From an uncultured Gammaproteobacteria bacterium (GTDB lineage: Bacteria > Pseudomonadota > Gammaproteobacteria > Pseudomonadales > Litorivicinaceae), in the NCBI GenBank assembly GCA_913062835.1, contig CAJXXD010000019.1:1-9593 (forward strand): a stretch of 9,593 bases of DNA, read 5' to 3'. Shown piece after piece: positions 1 through 7,890 of the stretch; position 1 is the stretch's first letter, and each line of letters opens with the position of its first letter. The position numbers and the translations under genes were made by a program. The notes under the pieces were generated by a model. That model made no database searches and was not told where the DNA came from. It saw only the letters and a list, made by a program, of their open reading frames with translations.

Positions 1-42
1 AACTGCCCACACTGCTGACACATAGCACCTGCAATAAATCGT

Positions 43-72
43 TTGACGGCCAAGAGGCACTCCACCTATGTT
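43..72 (+). promoter_or_regulatory. possible sigma-70 promoter for the yrdA-like gene
   Basis: TTGACG at 43-48 matches the -35 consensus at five of six positions. TATGTT at 67-72 matches the -10 consensus at four of six, with an 18-base spacer. Transcription would start near 79, giving a leader of about 27 bases before the preferred start codon at 106. This is a by-eye match and the -10 is mediocre. The remaining bases of 1-105 show no clear gene on either strand; the end of an upstream gene could lie outside the window. Confidence 0.3.
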
Positions 73-105
73 GAAAAGATGAATCACGATAACAGAAGAA
101 TGACC

Positions 106-642
106 ATGACAATACGTGCTTACAAAGACCATGCACCCGACATTGCTGACAGCGCATGGATTGATCCCTCAGCCACCGTGATCGGCCAGGTTACACTGGG
201 CGACTCAGTTTCCATCTGGCCGAACGCGACCCTTCGCGGTGACGTAAATCGAATTACGGTCGGGGATCACAGCAATGTGCAAGACGGTGCGGTGCTTCAC
301 TGCACTCACGACGGCCCCTATACGTCAGGTGGCTCACCGCTCATCGTGGGCAAACGCGTAACGGTCGGCCATCAAGCCTGTTTACACGGGTGTACCGTCG
401 GTGATGATGTCCTTATTGGCATCGGGGCCATTGTGTTAGACGGCGCAATTATCGAGGATCAGGTGATGGTCGGTGCGGGCAGTCTTGTGCCCCCGGGCAA
501 AACACTGAGTTCCGGCTATCTGTACGTCGGGTCGCCTGTGAAGCAGGCGCGTGCCCTGACTGAGAAAGAGAAAGAGGCTTTGGCTTATTCAGCCAGCCAC
601 TACATAAAGCTGGCGCAAACCCATCGAGACATTACCGGCTGA
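106..642 (+). CDS. yrdA: gamma-carbonic anhydrase-like hexapeptide-repeat protein, YrdA family
   Basis: A 178-residue cytoplasmic protein of the left-handed beta-helix, gamma-class carbonic anhydrase family; E. coli YrdA is about the same length. Hexapeptide turns run from about residue 20 to 140 (IGQVTLGDSVSIWP, then VGKRVTVG, VGDDVLIG and IEDQVMVGAG). The three likely metal-binding histidines are His68 (in LHCTH), His89 (in VTVGH) and His94 (in LHG), with the family spacing. The C-terminal helix follows GSPVKQ. The reading frame is open back to a TTG at 43, with ATGs at 79, 100 and 106. I chose 106 because the family starts just before a RxYxDxxP segment, as here (MTIRAYKDHAP), and AGAAGA-like purines (94-99) lie six bases upstream. 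Carbonic anhydrase activity is unproven for many family members. Its last 11 bases overlap the end of purE on the other strand. Confidence 0.93.
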   Translation: MTIRAYKDHAPDIADSAWIDPSATVIGQVTLGDSVSIWPNATLRGDVNRITVGDHSNVQDGAVLHCTHDGPYTSGGSPLIVGKRVTVGHQACLHGCTVGDDVLIGIGAIVLDGAIIEDQVMVGAGSLVPPGKTLSSGYLYVGSPVKQARALTEKEKEALAYSASHYIKLAQTHRDITG

Positions 643-1138
643 TTTTTTCAGCCGCCGCCTCGACCGTAGCGGCCTTTTCAATCACCTGTGCGGCCAAATC
701 TCGCTTGTATTCCGCTAGGCGATCACGGAGTTTCGGATCCGCTGTGGCAACAATTTGAGCAGCCAGCAGGCCTGCATTGTATGCACCGTTGATAGCCACG
801 GTCGCAACCGGTACCCCTTTGGGCATTTGTACGATGGATAAAAGACTGTCCTCGCCATTCAGGCACGTTGCGACAACCGGCACTCCGATCACAGGGAGCT
901 CGGTCGCCGAAGCTACCATTCCGGGTAAGTGGGCGGCACCACCCGCGCCGGCGATGATCACATCCAAGCCTCGATCGCGGGCAGTTTTCGCATACTCCAT
1001 CAGACGATCGGGTGTGCGGTGTGCACTCACGACAGTGGCTTCAACGCCCACGCCCAAATCTGTCAGGGCCTCGACCGCAGCCTGCATCACAGACCAGTCG
1101 GAATCCGACCCCATAATGACACCCACTTTCGTGCTCAT
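632..1138 (-). CDS. purE: N5-carboxyaminoimidazole ribonucleotide mutase (class I PurE)
   Basis: Converts N5-CAIR to CAIR in de novo purine synthesis, directly after PurK. The 168 residues match the family length (E. coli 169). The nucleotide-binding motif GSDSDW is at 10-15, SAHRTP at 38-43 carries the catalytic His40, and AGAGGAAHLPGM at 63-74 is the second active-site loop, followed by the family block DSLLSIVQMPKGVPVATVAI. These motifs, and the partner purK, indicate the class I mutase rather than the class II AIR carboxylase. The ATG at 1138 overlaps the purK stop as ATGA, and a GAGGAG Shine-Dalgarno lies ten bases upstream inside purK, so translational coupling is likely. The TAA stop (632-634) falls inside the last codons of the convergent yrdA-like gene. 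It is the last gene of the minus-strand run. Confidence 0.97.
   Translation of the reverse strand: MSTKVGVIMGSDSDWSVMQAAVEALTDLGVGVEATVVSAHRTPDRLMEYAKTARDRGLDVIIAGAGGAAHLPGMVASATELPVIGVPVVATCLNGEDSLLSIVQMPKGVPVATVAINGAYNAGLLAAQIVATADPKLRDRLAEYKRDLAAQVIEKAATVEAAAEKISR
636..654. other. 7-bp hairpin across overlapping convergent 3' ends
   Basis: CGGCTGA (636-642) and TCAGCCG (648-654) form a perfect 7-bp inverted repeat with a five-T loop (643-647). The left arm ends with the TGA stop of the yrdA-like gene, and the whole element lies inside the end of purE. There is no T-run after the stem on either strand (the Ts are in the loop), so it does not look like a standard intrinsic terminator. It could still slow polymerase or protect the 3' ends of two converging transcripts. 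That role is inference; the sequence shows only the repeat. Confidence 0.4.
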
Positions 1139-2289
1139 AGTGATTCTGCTCCTCGAATCTTAATACGATCTCGCTGCGCCAATGCGCGTGCGATCACTGC
1201 CTCTCGGTCGGAACCGACCCAGGTAATATGACCCATTTTACGACCGGGTCGACACAGTGATTTGCCATATAAATGAAGGTGACAGTCTGCATCGGCCAGT
1301 AACACATCGAGCCCTTCGATGACGGGCGGGCCTTCATAGTCAGGCTCGCCCACAAGATTCATCATCACCGCGGCGCCGCGGAGAGCGGTGTCACCTAACG
1401 GCAAGTTCAAACAGGCCCGCAATTGATTTTCAAACTGGCTCGTCACACAAGCCTCAATGGTGTGATGACCTGAGTTGTGCGCGCGCGGCGCCACCTCATT
1501 GACCCACAAATCGCCCTCGGCAGTTAAAAACAACTCCACACCATATAAACCGGGCGAATTAAACGAAGCAACCGTCGCTTTGGCCAACGCTTGGGCCGCT
1601 TCGACCGTCTCAGCCGGTACACGTGCTGGCGCAAGCAAGTAGTCCAGCAAATTCAGATCGGGATCGACCACCATTTCAACTGGGTCATAAGCCGCCATCT
1701 CGCCATGGGCATTTCGCGCCACCATCACGGCAAGCTCCATGCCGCCAGACACAAAGGCTTCAATAAAGCTTTCGGTCATCAGACGGCGGTCCCAGTCGGT
1801 GCGATTTCGAATGATGTGGACTCCGCGTCCATCATAGCCACCCACACAGGCTTTCTGGACGCAGGGTAGTCCAAACGCTTCAACTGTCTCGAAGGTCGCG
1901 TCGAGTGCCAAGGGCATAAAAGGGGCTGTTGCGATTCCGTGCGCTTGATAATGCTGCTTCTGAACCTGCTTGTTCTGGATCAGCTTCACCACCTCGGGGC
2001 TTGGCACCATGGTCATGCCCTGATCGGCCAGGGTCATCAAAATATCAGCCCCGATATCCTCAAGATCGAAGGTCACGACGTCCGACACTCGACACAATGC
2101 CGCTAACGACTCTGAATCGTGCAGTGCTCCCTCAATTTGCGCATGAGCGAACTGCCCTGCAGGACTATCGGGTTCTGGATCTAGAATGGTGAGCTGAACT
2201 TGGTGGGCACTGCAGGCAGGCGCCATCATCCGAGCAAGCTGTCCGCCACCGACAATTCCCAGTCGGGCTAAGGGAAGAGTTGAAGCCAT
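1135..2289 (-). CDS. purK: N5-carboxyaminoimidazole ribonucleotide synthase
   Basis: ATP-grasp enzyme that makes N5-CAIR from AIR, bicarbonate and ATP; PurE then rearranges the product. The 384 residues are somewhat longer than E. coli PurK (355). The N-terminal LGIVGGGQLARMM (10-22) is the family signature. The ATP-grasp glycine loop is GGYDGRG, and the metal and nucleotide site is NEVAPRAHNSGHH, followed by SQFENQLRA. The C-terminal YGK...RPGRKMGHIT block is also typical. Two places differ from the usual gammaproteobacterial form: the loop is preceded by QKACV where K-R/T-R/A-x is usual, and the N-domain reads TFDLEDI where an E-F/I-E-H type motif is common. The start ATG has a GGGAG Shine-Dalgarno five bases upstream. 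The 43 bases separating it from aroE hold no convincing promoter or terminator, so it is probably cotranscribed. Confidence 0.96.
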   Translation of the reverse strand: MASTLPLARLGIVGGGQLARMMAPACSAHQVQLTILDPEPDSPAGQFAHAQIEGALHDSESLAALCRVSDVVTFDLEDIGADILMTLADQGMTMVPSPEVVKLIQNKQVQKQHYQAHGIATAPFMPLALDATFETVEAFGLPCVQKACVGGYDGRGVHIIRNRTDWDRRLMTESFIEAFVSGGMELAVMVARNAHGEMAAYDPVEMVVDPDLNLLDYLLAPARVPAETVEAAQALAKATVASFNSPGLYGVELFLTAEGDLWVNEVAPRAHNSGHHTIEACVTSQFENQLRACLNLPLGDTALRGAAVMMNLVGEPDYEGPPVIEGLDVLLADADCHLHLYGKSLCRPGRKMGHITWVGSDREAVIARALAQRDRIKIRGAESL

Positions 2290-2332
2290 TTAAGCTCCCG
2301 CAAAAGGCCGTTAGTGTATCAGAAATTACAGA

Positions 2333-3147
2333 TCAGCCCGTATCACGGCCGAAGTCAGGCAACTGAACAAAGGGATCAGGATAAACCCCAGTCCATAACT
2401 CAAATGAACGAGCTGCCTGTCCTAACAACATGCCAAGCCCATCCGCACGATGGGCCGTGAGACTGCTGCACATCTTCAAAAATGGGGTGTCCTGTGCGCC
2501 ATAAATCAGGTCATAACACGCCCCCTGATCGTTCAGCAAACGATCGGTCAGCATCACGCCCGTGCTGCCGGACAATCCGGCCGAAATTCCATTGATTACC
2601 AAATCGAAGGGCCCACGCTGACGGTCTAACTCCTCCAAAGCGGTCGCAGACACGCGACGACCAAATCGTTCTGCCAAATGCTCGGCTTTCTCCACCGACC
2701 GGTTCGCAATCACGACCTCTTCCGCACCGGCAGACAATAAAGGCCCCAAGCAACCGGCGACAGCGCCGCCCGCACCTAAGATCAAAATTCGAAGTTGATC
2801 CGGGTACCAGCCGAGGCGCTCTAGATCGTCGACTAGTCCCAAACCGTCTGTATTGTGTCCCAAAAGCCCCTTCTCGGTTCGCATCAACGTATTACAGGCA
2901 CCGGCAATTTCCGCTTCGGGAGTTAAATCTTCACAGAGCTGAAAGGCTGCCAATTTATGGGGTACCGTAATATTCAGTCCATTTCCGCCATCGGCAAAAA
3001 ACTGAGTGACGCGTGTTTGGAAGTCACGCGGTTGGACCTGATGCTTTTCGTACCTCACATCCAAACCGGTCTGCTCTGCAAACCGGTGGTGAATCTCAGG
3101 TGACTTTGAGTGAGCCACAGGATCACCAAATACCGCAAATCGATACA

Positions 3148-3148
<1 letters not shown>
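2333..3148 (-). CDS. aroE: shikimate dehydrogenase (NADP+)
   Basis: Reduces 3-dehydroshikimate to shikimate with NADPH in chorismate synthesis. The 271 residues match AroE (E. coli 272). The substrate-binding GDPVAHSKSPEIH is at 8-20, and the catalytic lysine is Lys65 in NITVPHK. Asn86 (GACNT) and Asp101 (HNTDG) complete the shikimate pocket. The NADP-binding GAGGA is at 125-129 and ANRS at 148-151, where the arginine is typical of NADP preference. C-terminal DGLGMLLGQAA is also conserved. The frame is open 27 codons further upstream, but that stretch lies inside hemF, and the family N-terminus is MYxFAVFGDPV, so I start at the ATG at 3148. This ATG shares one base with the hemF stop (TGATG), and an AAGGGA sequence inside hemF can serve as ribosome binding site. 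Confidence 0.97.
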
Positions 3149-4047
<899 letters not shown>

Positions 4048-4055
4048 CTAATCCC

Positions 4056-4598
4056 TTATGCTCGATAGATTTCACCCGTCACCATGTCTCGAATGGTGCT
4101 CGGCGTCTTAAACCCTTGTGTTTGATTCTTTGAGACGTAATCCACTTGGTCGCCTAGGGTCAACATGACCTGATGCCTAAATCGGCAGGCAGGGCGTCCA
4201 GTGCGGTTCGCCGAGGTGGAGACAATGGGTCCTGCATAGGCCACCAACCTCTGTAGCAATGGCATCTTAACCTGACGCACCGCCAAAGAGGTCCGGCCGC
4301 CGGTCAAGATCGAAGGGCAGTGCGCTTTGACTGGGATCACCCATGTACTTGGGCGACCTTCTTCAGACCGCGCACTCTCAAGAATAGGACAGGCTGCCCA
4401 GTCACACACTTGCTCAAAATCAGTCACCAAGACGATCAGGCCTTTGGATGGGGCGCGTGCCTTAATTTCAAGAATGCGACCCACGGCATCGAGCCGATCC
4501 GCGCGACAAGACAGACCCCAAACGCCCTCAGTAGGACACGCAACCACGCCGCCATGGTTTAGAACAGAGGCCATCATGGTGATATCTGCCCGGTTCAA
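4056..4598 (-). CDS. tsaC: threonylcarbamoyl-AMP synthase (YrdC/TsaC)
   Basis: Makes threonylcarbamoyl-adenylate from threonine, bicarbonate and ATP, the first step of the t6A37 modification of tRNAs that read ANN codons. It is a 180-residue single YrdC domain without the extra Sua5 domain. Motifs are CPTEGVWGLSC (21-31), the lysine-rich KARAPSKGLIVLV, SLAVR, and VSTSAN followed by PSTIRD. The usual W-P-G-P-x-T segment is replaced by EEGRPST ahead of WVIPV, a local divergence in an otherwise good match. The start is a TTG at 4598: it gives the family N-terminal length, has an AGGGAG Shine-Dalgarno eight bases upstream, and is separated by one base from the TGA of the preceding gene. An ATG seven codons in would trim the first helix and has a poorer ribosome site. 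Confidence 0.93.
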   Translation of the reverse strand: MNRADITMMASVLNHGGVVACPTEGVWGLSCRADRLDAVGRILEIKARAPSKGLIVLVTDFEQVCDWAACPILESARSEEGRPSTWVIPVKAHCPSILTGGRTSLAVRQVKMPLLQRLVAYAGPIVSTSANRTGRPACRFRHQVMLTLGDQVDYVSKNQTQGFKTPSTIRDMVTGEIYRA

Positions 4599-4599
4599 T

Positions 4600-5085
4600 T
4601 CATTGTCTCCCTCTCATCCGGTTCACATCATAGACACCAAAACTTCGGTCGTGTACGACGTGAAGCAGAAAAAAATCAGCCTGCAAGAATGAACCCACTT
4701 GAGCAGAAACCCAAGACCCGGGCCTCAACCCGACCGTAAAGCCCTGATCGACCCAACCGTAACGGCATCCTGTTAAGACCCCACTAGCAACACCGGCCAC
4801 TGCGAGATGCTTCAGAGGAATCGGCATGACTTTCTGCGACCACTGAATCGGGCGCAACAGGCTTCGAGATACCGTGGGGTAGCCCACAAATTGCTGAGGG
4901 CTTCCTAAATACTCAACTAAGCCTGAACCCGGCAAAGGGTGGATAGCGACACAATCGGTGTCGCAACTTGATTGAAATGAAGACCATTTCATCAATCGGT
5001 CAATTGGGCAAGCATAGACAGGCGCCACACCGATTATCATGACGAGGCATAGGGATGCCGCTAGAGATCGGGTACACTTGATCAT
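4600..5085 (-). CDS. hypothetical exported protein in the usual lysM/dprA position
   Basis: I do not recognise this 161-residue protein. It begins with a good Sec signal peptide: Lys3 and Arg6, a hydrophobic core at about 7-23, and a VYA|C junction at 23-26, giving type I cleavage after Ala25. A lipoprotein is less likely because tyrosine at -2 is a poor lipobox. The predicted mature part has cysteines at 26, 41, 45 and 107, enough for two disulfides. Its C-terminal third (about 109-155) alternates hydrophobic and polar residues as in beta-strands. It shows no LysM, DprA or other motif known to me. Support for a real gene: 161 codons without a stop, and a TGA one base before the tsaC start with the tsaC ribosome site inside its last codons. 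The frame extends upstream to 5250, but that part is antisense to def. The ATG at 5085 has only a weak ribosome site; ATGs at 5115 and 5118 are alternatives. Confidence 0.62.
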   Translation of the reverse strand: MIKCTRSLAASLCLVMIIGVAPVYACPIDRLMKWSSFQSSCDTDCVAIHPLPGSGLVEYLGSPQQFVGYPTVSRSLLRPIQWSQKVMPIPLKHLAVAGVASGVLTGCRYGWVDQGFTVGLRPGSWVSAQVGSFLQADFFLLHVVHDRSFGVYDVNRMRGRQ

Positions 5086-5116
5086 CTTGGGAATCGTTTC
5101 AAGTAAAAGGTACATC
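5086..5116. promoter_or_regulatory. 31-base divergent intergenic region
   Basis: These 31 bases are the only noncoding DNA between the divergent minus-strand run and the def operon. The AAAAGG at 5105-5110 is the def ribosome binding site. An imperfect dyad, CTTGGGA (5086-5092) facing TTTCAAG (5097-5103), lies in the middle. There is no room for two complete promoters, so core elements must reach into the flanking genes. Candidates are TAAAAT on the minus strand (5132-5137, inside def) and TACACT on the plus strand (5073-5078, inside the exported-protein gene). Neither has a good -35 box. Confidence 0.35.
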
Positions 5117-5629
5117 ATGGCATTGCGGACTATTTTAGAGTTTCCAGATCCCCGTCTGCGTACCATCGCCAAGCCGGTGGCTGAAGTAGATGACTCGATC
5201 CGTACGCTGGTTGATGACATGTTCGAAACCATGTACGAAGCGAACGGCATTGGGCTCGCAGCGAGTCAAATTGATGTCCACCTGCGAGTGGTAGTCATTG
5301 ATCTGCAAGATGAAGAGCACGAGCCCCTGGTGTTGATCAACCCTGAATTCGAACTTCTGACGGAAGAAATCGATGAAATGCAGGAAGGCTGCCTGTCGGT
5401 GCCTGGGATCTACGAAGTTGTTAAACGGCCTGAACATATCCGACTGCGCGCCCTCGATCGCGATGGAAATCCCTATGAGATGGAGGCTACAGGTCTGCTG
5501 GCTGTCTGCATTCAGCATGAATGCGACCACCTTAATGGCAAGCTCTTCGTCGATCATTTGTCCAATTTAAAGCGCACTCGAATCCGGTCGAAACTGACAA
5601 AAAAATCACGTGCCGAGGTAGCCGGATAA
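5117..5629 (+). CDS. def: peptide deformylase
   Basis: Iron/zinc-type metalloenzyme that removes the formyl group from the N-terminal methionine of nascent proteins. The 170 residues match the family (E. coli Def 169). All three motifs are present: GIGLAASQ at 44-51 (serine in place of the commoner threonine), EGCLSVPG at 90-97 with metal-binding Cys92, and QHECDHLNG at 133-141 with His134, catalytic Glu135 and His138. The frame is open back to 5039, but the family N-terminus [15 protein letters not shown] fits the ATG at 5117, which has AAAAGG six bases upstream. It is the first gene of the plus-strand operon. The stop codon directly abuts the fmt start, consistent with the linked deformylation and formylation functions. 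Confidence 0.98.
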   Translation: MALRTILEFPDPRLRTIAKPVAEVDDSIRTLVDDMFETMYEANGIGLAASQIDVHLRVVVIDLQDEEHEPLVLINPEFELLTEEIDEMQEGCLSVPGIYEVVKRPEHIRLRALDRDGNPYEMEATGLLAVCIQHECDHLNGKLFVDHLSNLKRTRIRSKLTKKSRAEVAG

Positions 5630-6580
5630 ATGCTGCGCGTCGCCTTTGCCGGCACACCTGACTTTGCTGTCCCTACACTGCAAGCGCTCATCAACTGCCC
5701 CGATATCCAGGTAGAGTGTGTCTATACCCAACCTGATCGTCCGCGTGGGCGCGGACAAAAAGTGTCAGAAAGTGCCGTCAAACAGTGTGCGATGCGAGCG
5801 AATATACCCGTGCGGCAGCCAGACACGCTGCAGAGCGACAAGGAAATCAACGCATTTCAAGCGCTTCAGCTCGATGCCTTGGTGGTCGTGGCTTACGGAC
5901 AAATTCTTAAGCAGCCGATCCTAGAGGCGCCCAGACTGGGCTGTCTTAATGTCCATGCCTCGTTGCTGCCGCGCTGGCGAGGCGCAGCGCCTTTACAGCG
6001 CGCCATTCAAGCGGGTGACACCGAAACTGGCATCACCGTCATGCAAATGGACGAAGGGCTGGATACCGGTGACATGCTGGCTAAAGCCCGTGTTGTTCTG
6101 AGCGACGCCACCACCACGGCCTTTCTTCACGATCAGCTAGCAGCCCTAGGAGGTGACTTAATCGTCGATACCTTGTTAAAACTCGATCAGGGAATAGTTC
6201 AGGCGTGCCCGCAACCAGATAGCGGCATCACCTATGCCTCTAAAATTTCAACCGAGGAGGCCTTGATCAATTGGCAGCGTCCTACATCGGAAATTATGCG
6301 ACACATCCATGCCTTTAACCCGGTACCGGGGGCCTTTTCATTTGCAGGGCCGGACCGACTGAAAATTTTTGAAGTCTGCGCGTATCCTGAGGCCTCGCTT
6401 AAACCGGGGGAATTGGCCTTGGCCTCAGATGGACGTGTGATTGTTGGCACAGGTGGCGACGCCCTACAGATCCTTGCCTGCCAACTACCAGGCGGTAAGC
6501 GGATGGACACACAGGCCATGAAATCCCAACAAAAAGCGCCATGGCATACCTCCATTGTTCTCGCAAATGAGCCTCTATGA
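5630..6580 (+). CDS. fmt: methionyl-tRNA formyltransferase
   Basis: Transfers a formyl group from 10-formyltetrahydrofolate to methionyl-initiator tRNA; Def later removes it. The 316 residues match the family (E. coli 315). The N-terminal formyltransferase domain (about 1-205) starts FAGTPDFAVP (6-15). It carries TQPDRPRGRGQK (33-44), the flexible loop that contacts the tRNA acceptor end, and VAYGQIL (87-93). The catalytic triad is Asn107 and His109 in NVHASLLPRWRGAAP, with Asp145 in GLDTGD. The C-terminal tRNA-binding barrel follows (about 210-316), with INWQRP and the conserved FNPxPGAF segment. The ATG follows the def TAA with no gap, with GAGG 11 bases upstream. The stop overlaps the rsmB start as ATGA. 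Confidence 0.98.
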   Translation: MLRVAFAGTPDFAVPTLQALINCPDIQVECVYTQPDRPRGRGQKVSESAVKQCAMRANIPVRQPDTLQSDKEINAFQALQLDALVVVAYGQILKQPILEAPRLGCLNVHASLLPRWRGAAPLQRAIQAGDTETGITVMQMDEGLDTGDMLAKARVVLSDATTTAFLHDQLAALGGDLIVDTLLKLDQGIVQACPQPDSGITYASKISTEEALINWQRPTSEIMRHIHAFNPVPGAFSFAGPDRLKIFEVCAYPEASLKPGELALASDGRVIVGTGGDALQILACQLPGGKRMDTQAMKSQQKAPWHTSIVLANEPL

Positions 6581-7890
6581 AACGATCTGCTAGAACATCC
6601 GCCGTTGAAATTATTCATGCATTGCAAAACCAGCAATCCAACTTAGATGCGCTGTTGCGGAAGTTTGGTAAATCTCTTGACGAGCCGGATCGCAAACACC
6701 TTCAAGCACTCTGTTACGGAATCTGCCGCGAATGGTTCCATATTGAAGCCATTGAGAAGCAGTTGCTCGACAAACCCCTCAAAGCACGAGATCAAATTTT
6801 AAGTGCGATCGTACGATGCGGCATTTACGAGCTCGGCTGGATGCACACTAAGCCCTATGCGGTCGTCTCCGAATATGTCGATGTCACCGTGCTTGAAGGC
6901 CGTCCCTGGGCACGCGGGCTCATTAATGCCGTATTACGACAATTTATCCGCAAGAAGTCCGAGCTGAAAATGGAGCGCCGCTCTCAGGAGGCGCTTTGGA
7001 ACCATCCAATTTGGCTTATTGAGGAGTTGCGCCGCGCATGGCCCGAGCAGTGGGAACAGATATTAGTCGAGAACAATGTCCATCCACCCATGACCTTGCG
7101 CGTGAATCGCCGAAAAGGATCTCGCGATGCCTACCTACAAAAGTTGTTGGATGAGGGAATCGATGCTGTGCCAGGATCCGCACCTGACTCGATCCGGCTA
7201 GCCGAACCCACCGGCATTCAGGCGTTGCCTGGCTTTGACGACGGCGCCGTGAGTGTACAAGACGAATCGAGTCAATGGGCTTCCTTGGCGCTCGGTCCGG
7301 CGGATCAGGAGCGTATCCTAGATGCCTGCGCTGCACCCGGTGGTAAGACATGTCATCTGTTGGAACTGGCGGATGTGCAACTGACAGCGCTCGATATCAG
7401 TGAGCAACGACTGACGCGTATCAAAGAAAATTTGGTGCGACTTGGCTTGCGTGCACACCTGCAGGCTGCCGATGCATCACATGTCGATGGCTGGTGGGAT
7501 AAAGAGCCATTTGATGCCATTCTCCTCGATCTCCCCTGTTCGGCAACTGGCGTAATCCGACGGAATCCGGATGTCCGACTGATGCGGTCTGAAGAGTCTT
7601 TGCGCGCGCTCAACAGCATGCAAACCATGATCCTCGACGCCGCTTGGACGACCCTTCGAACTGGCGGACGCATGCTCATTACGACCTGTTCTGTTTTACC
7701 CCGTGAAAACCAGGAGTTGGTGAAGAAATTTATCGATCGCCACCAAGAAGCCACGCTCCAACTCTTGGAAATCCCAGGCCTAGACACGGGATTTGGGACT
7801 CAACAGTTTCCGACACACACCGGCGGTGATGGCTTCTACTACGCGCTTCTGGTTAAATCGGCGACCCAACCTGAAAAGGCAACGGCGTGA
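6577..7890 (+). CDS. rsmB: 16S rRNA m5C967 methyltransferase (RsmB/Sun)
   Basis: SAM-dependent methyltransferase for cytosine 967 of 16S rRNA. The 437 residues are close to E. coli RsmB (429). The NusB-like RNA-binding domain occupies about residues 1-130. The catalytic domain starts around SVQDESSQ and shows the SAM motif [10 protein letters not shown], the acidic LDIS loop, and [17 protein letters not shown] with Cys321. [10 protein letters not shown] follows with Cys371, the second cysteine of the two-cysteine m5C mechanism. The usual D-A-P-C is D-L-P-C here, a mild change. The start ATG overlaps the fmt stop (ATGA) and lacks a strong Shine-Dalgarno, so translation probably depends on coupling to fmt. 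The stop overlaps the trkA GTG start. Confidence 0.97.
   Translation: MKRSARTSAVEIIHALQNQQSNLDALLRKFGKSLDEPDRKHLQALCYGICREWFHIEAIEKQLLDKPLKARDQILSAIVRCGIYELGWMHTKPYAVVSEYVDVTVLEGRPWARGLINAVLRQFIRKKSELKMERRSQEALWNHPIWLIEELRRAWPEQWEQILVENNVHPPMTLRVNRRKGSRDAYLQKLLDEGIDAVPGSAPDSIRLAEPTGIQALPGFDDGAVSVQDESSQWASLALGPADQERILDACAAPGGKTCHLLELADVQLTALDISEQRLTRIKENLVRLGLRAHLQAADASHVDGWWDKEPFDAILLDLPCSATGVIRRNPDVRLMRSEESLRALNSMQTMILDAAWTTLRTGGRMLITTCSVLPRENQELVKKFIDRHQEATLQLLEIPGLDTGFGTQQFPTHTGGDGFYYALLVKSATQPEKATA

Noticed and set aside
43..105. N-terminal extension of the yrdA-like protein from a TTG
   Set aside because: The extra 21 residues are not part of the family, and the TTG overlaps the best -35 box. 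The ATG at 106 aligns with homologues.
636..654. Intrinsic terminator
   Set aside because: The stem is good, but the T-run is in the loop and neither strand has Ts after the stem, so I list it only as a hairpin.
777..1163. Plus-strand open frame of 128 codons
   Set aside because: It is antisense to purE, which carries all its family motifs; the translation has no recognisable features.
4327..4692. Plus-strand open frame of 121 codons crossing the tsaC start
   Set aside because: It is antisense to tsaC and the end of the exported-protein gene, is basic and low in structure, and has no ribosome site that I can see.
5086..5250. Upstream extension of the unknown minus-strand gene by 55 residues
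   Set aside because: It lies antisense to well-conserved def codons, its composition is serine- and arginine-rich as in shadow frames, and the signal peptide begins naturally at the ATG at 5085.
5135..5557. Minus-strand open frame of 140 codons
   Set aside because: It is entirely antisense to peptide deformylase, whose three motifs fix the coding strand; no ribosome site or family signature is seen.
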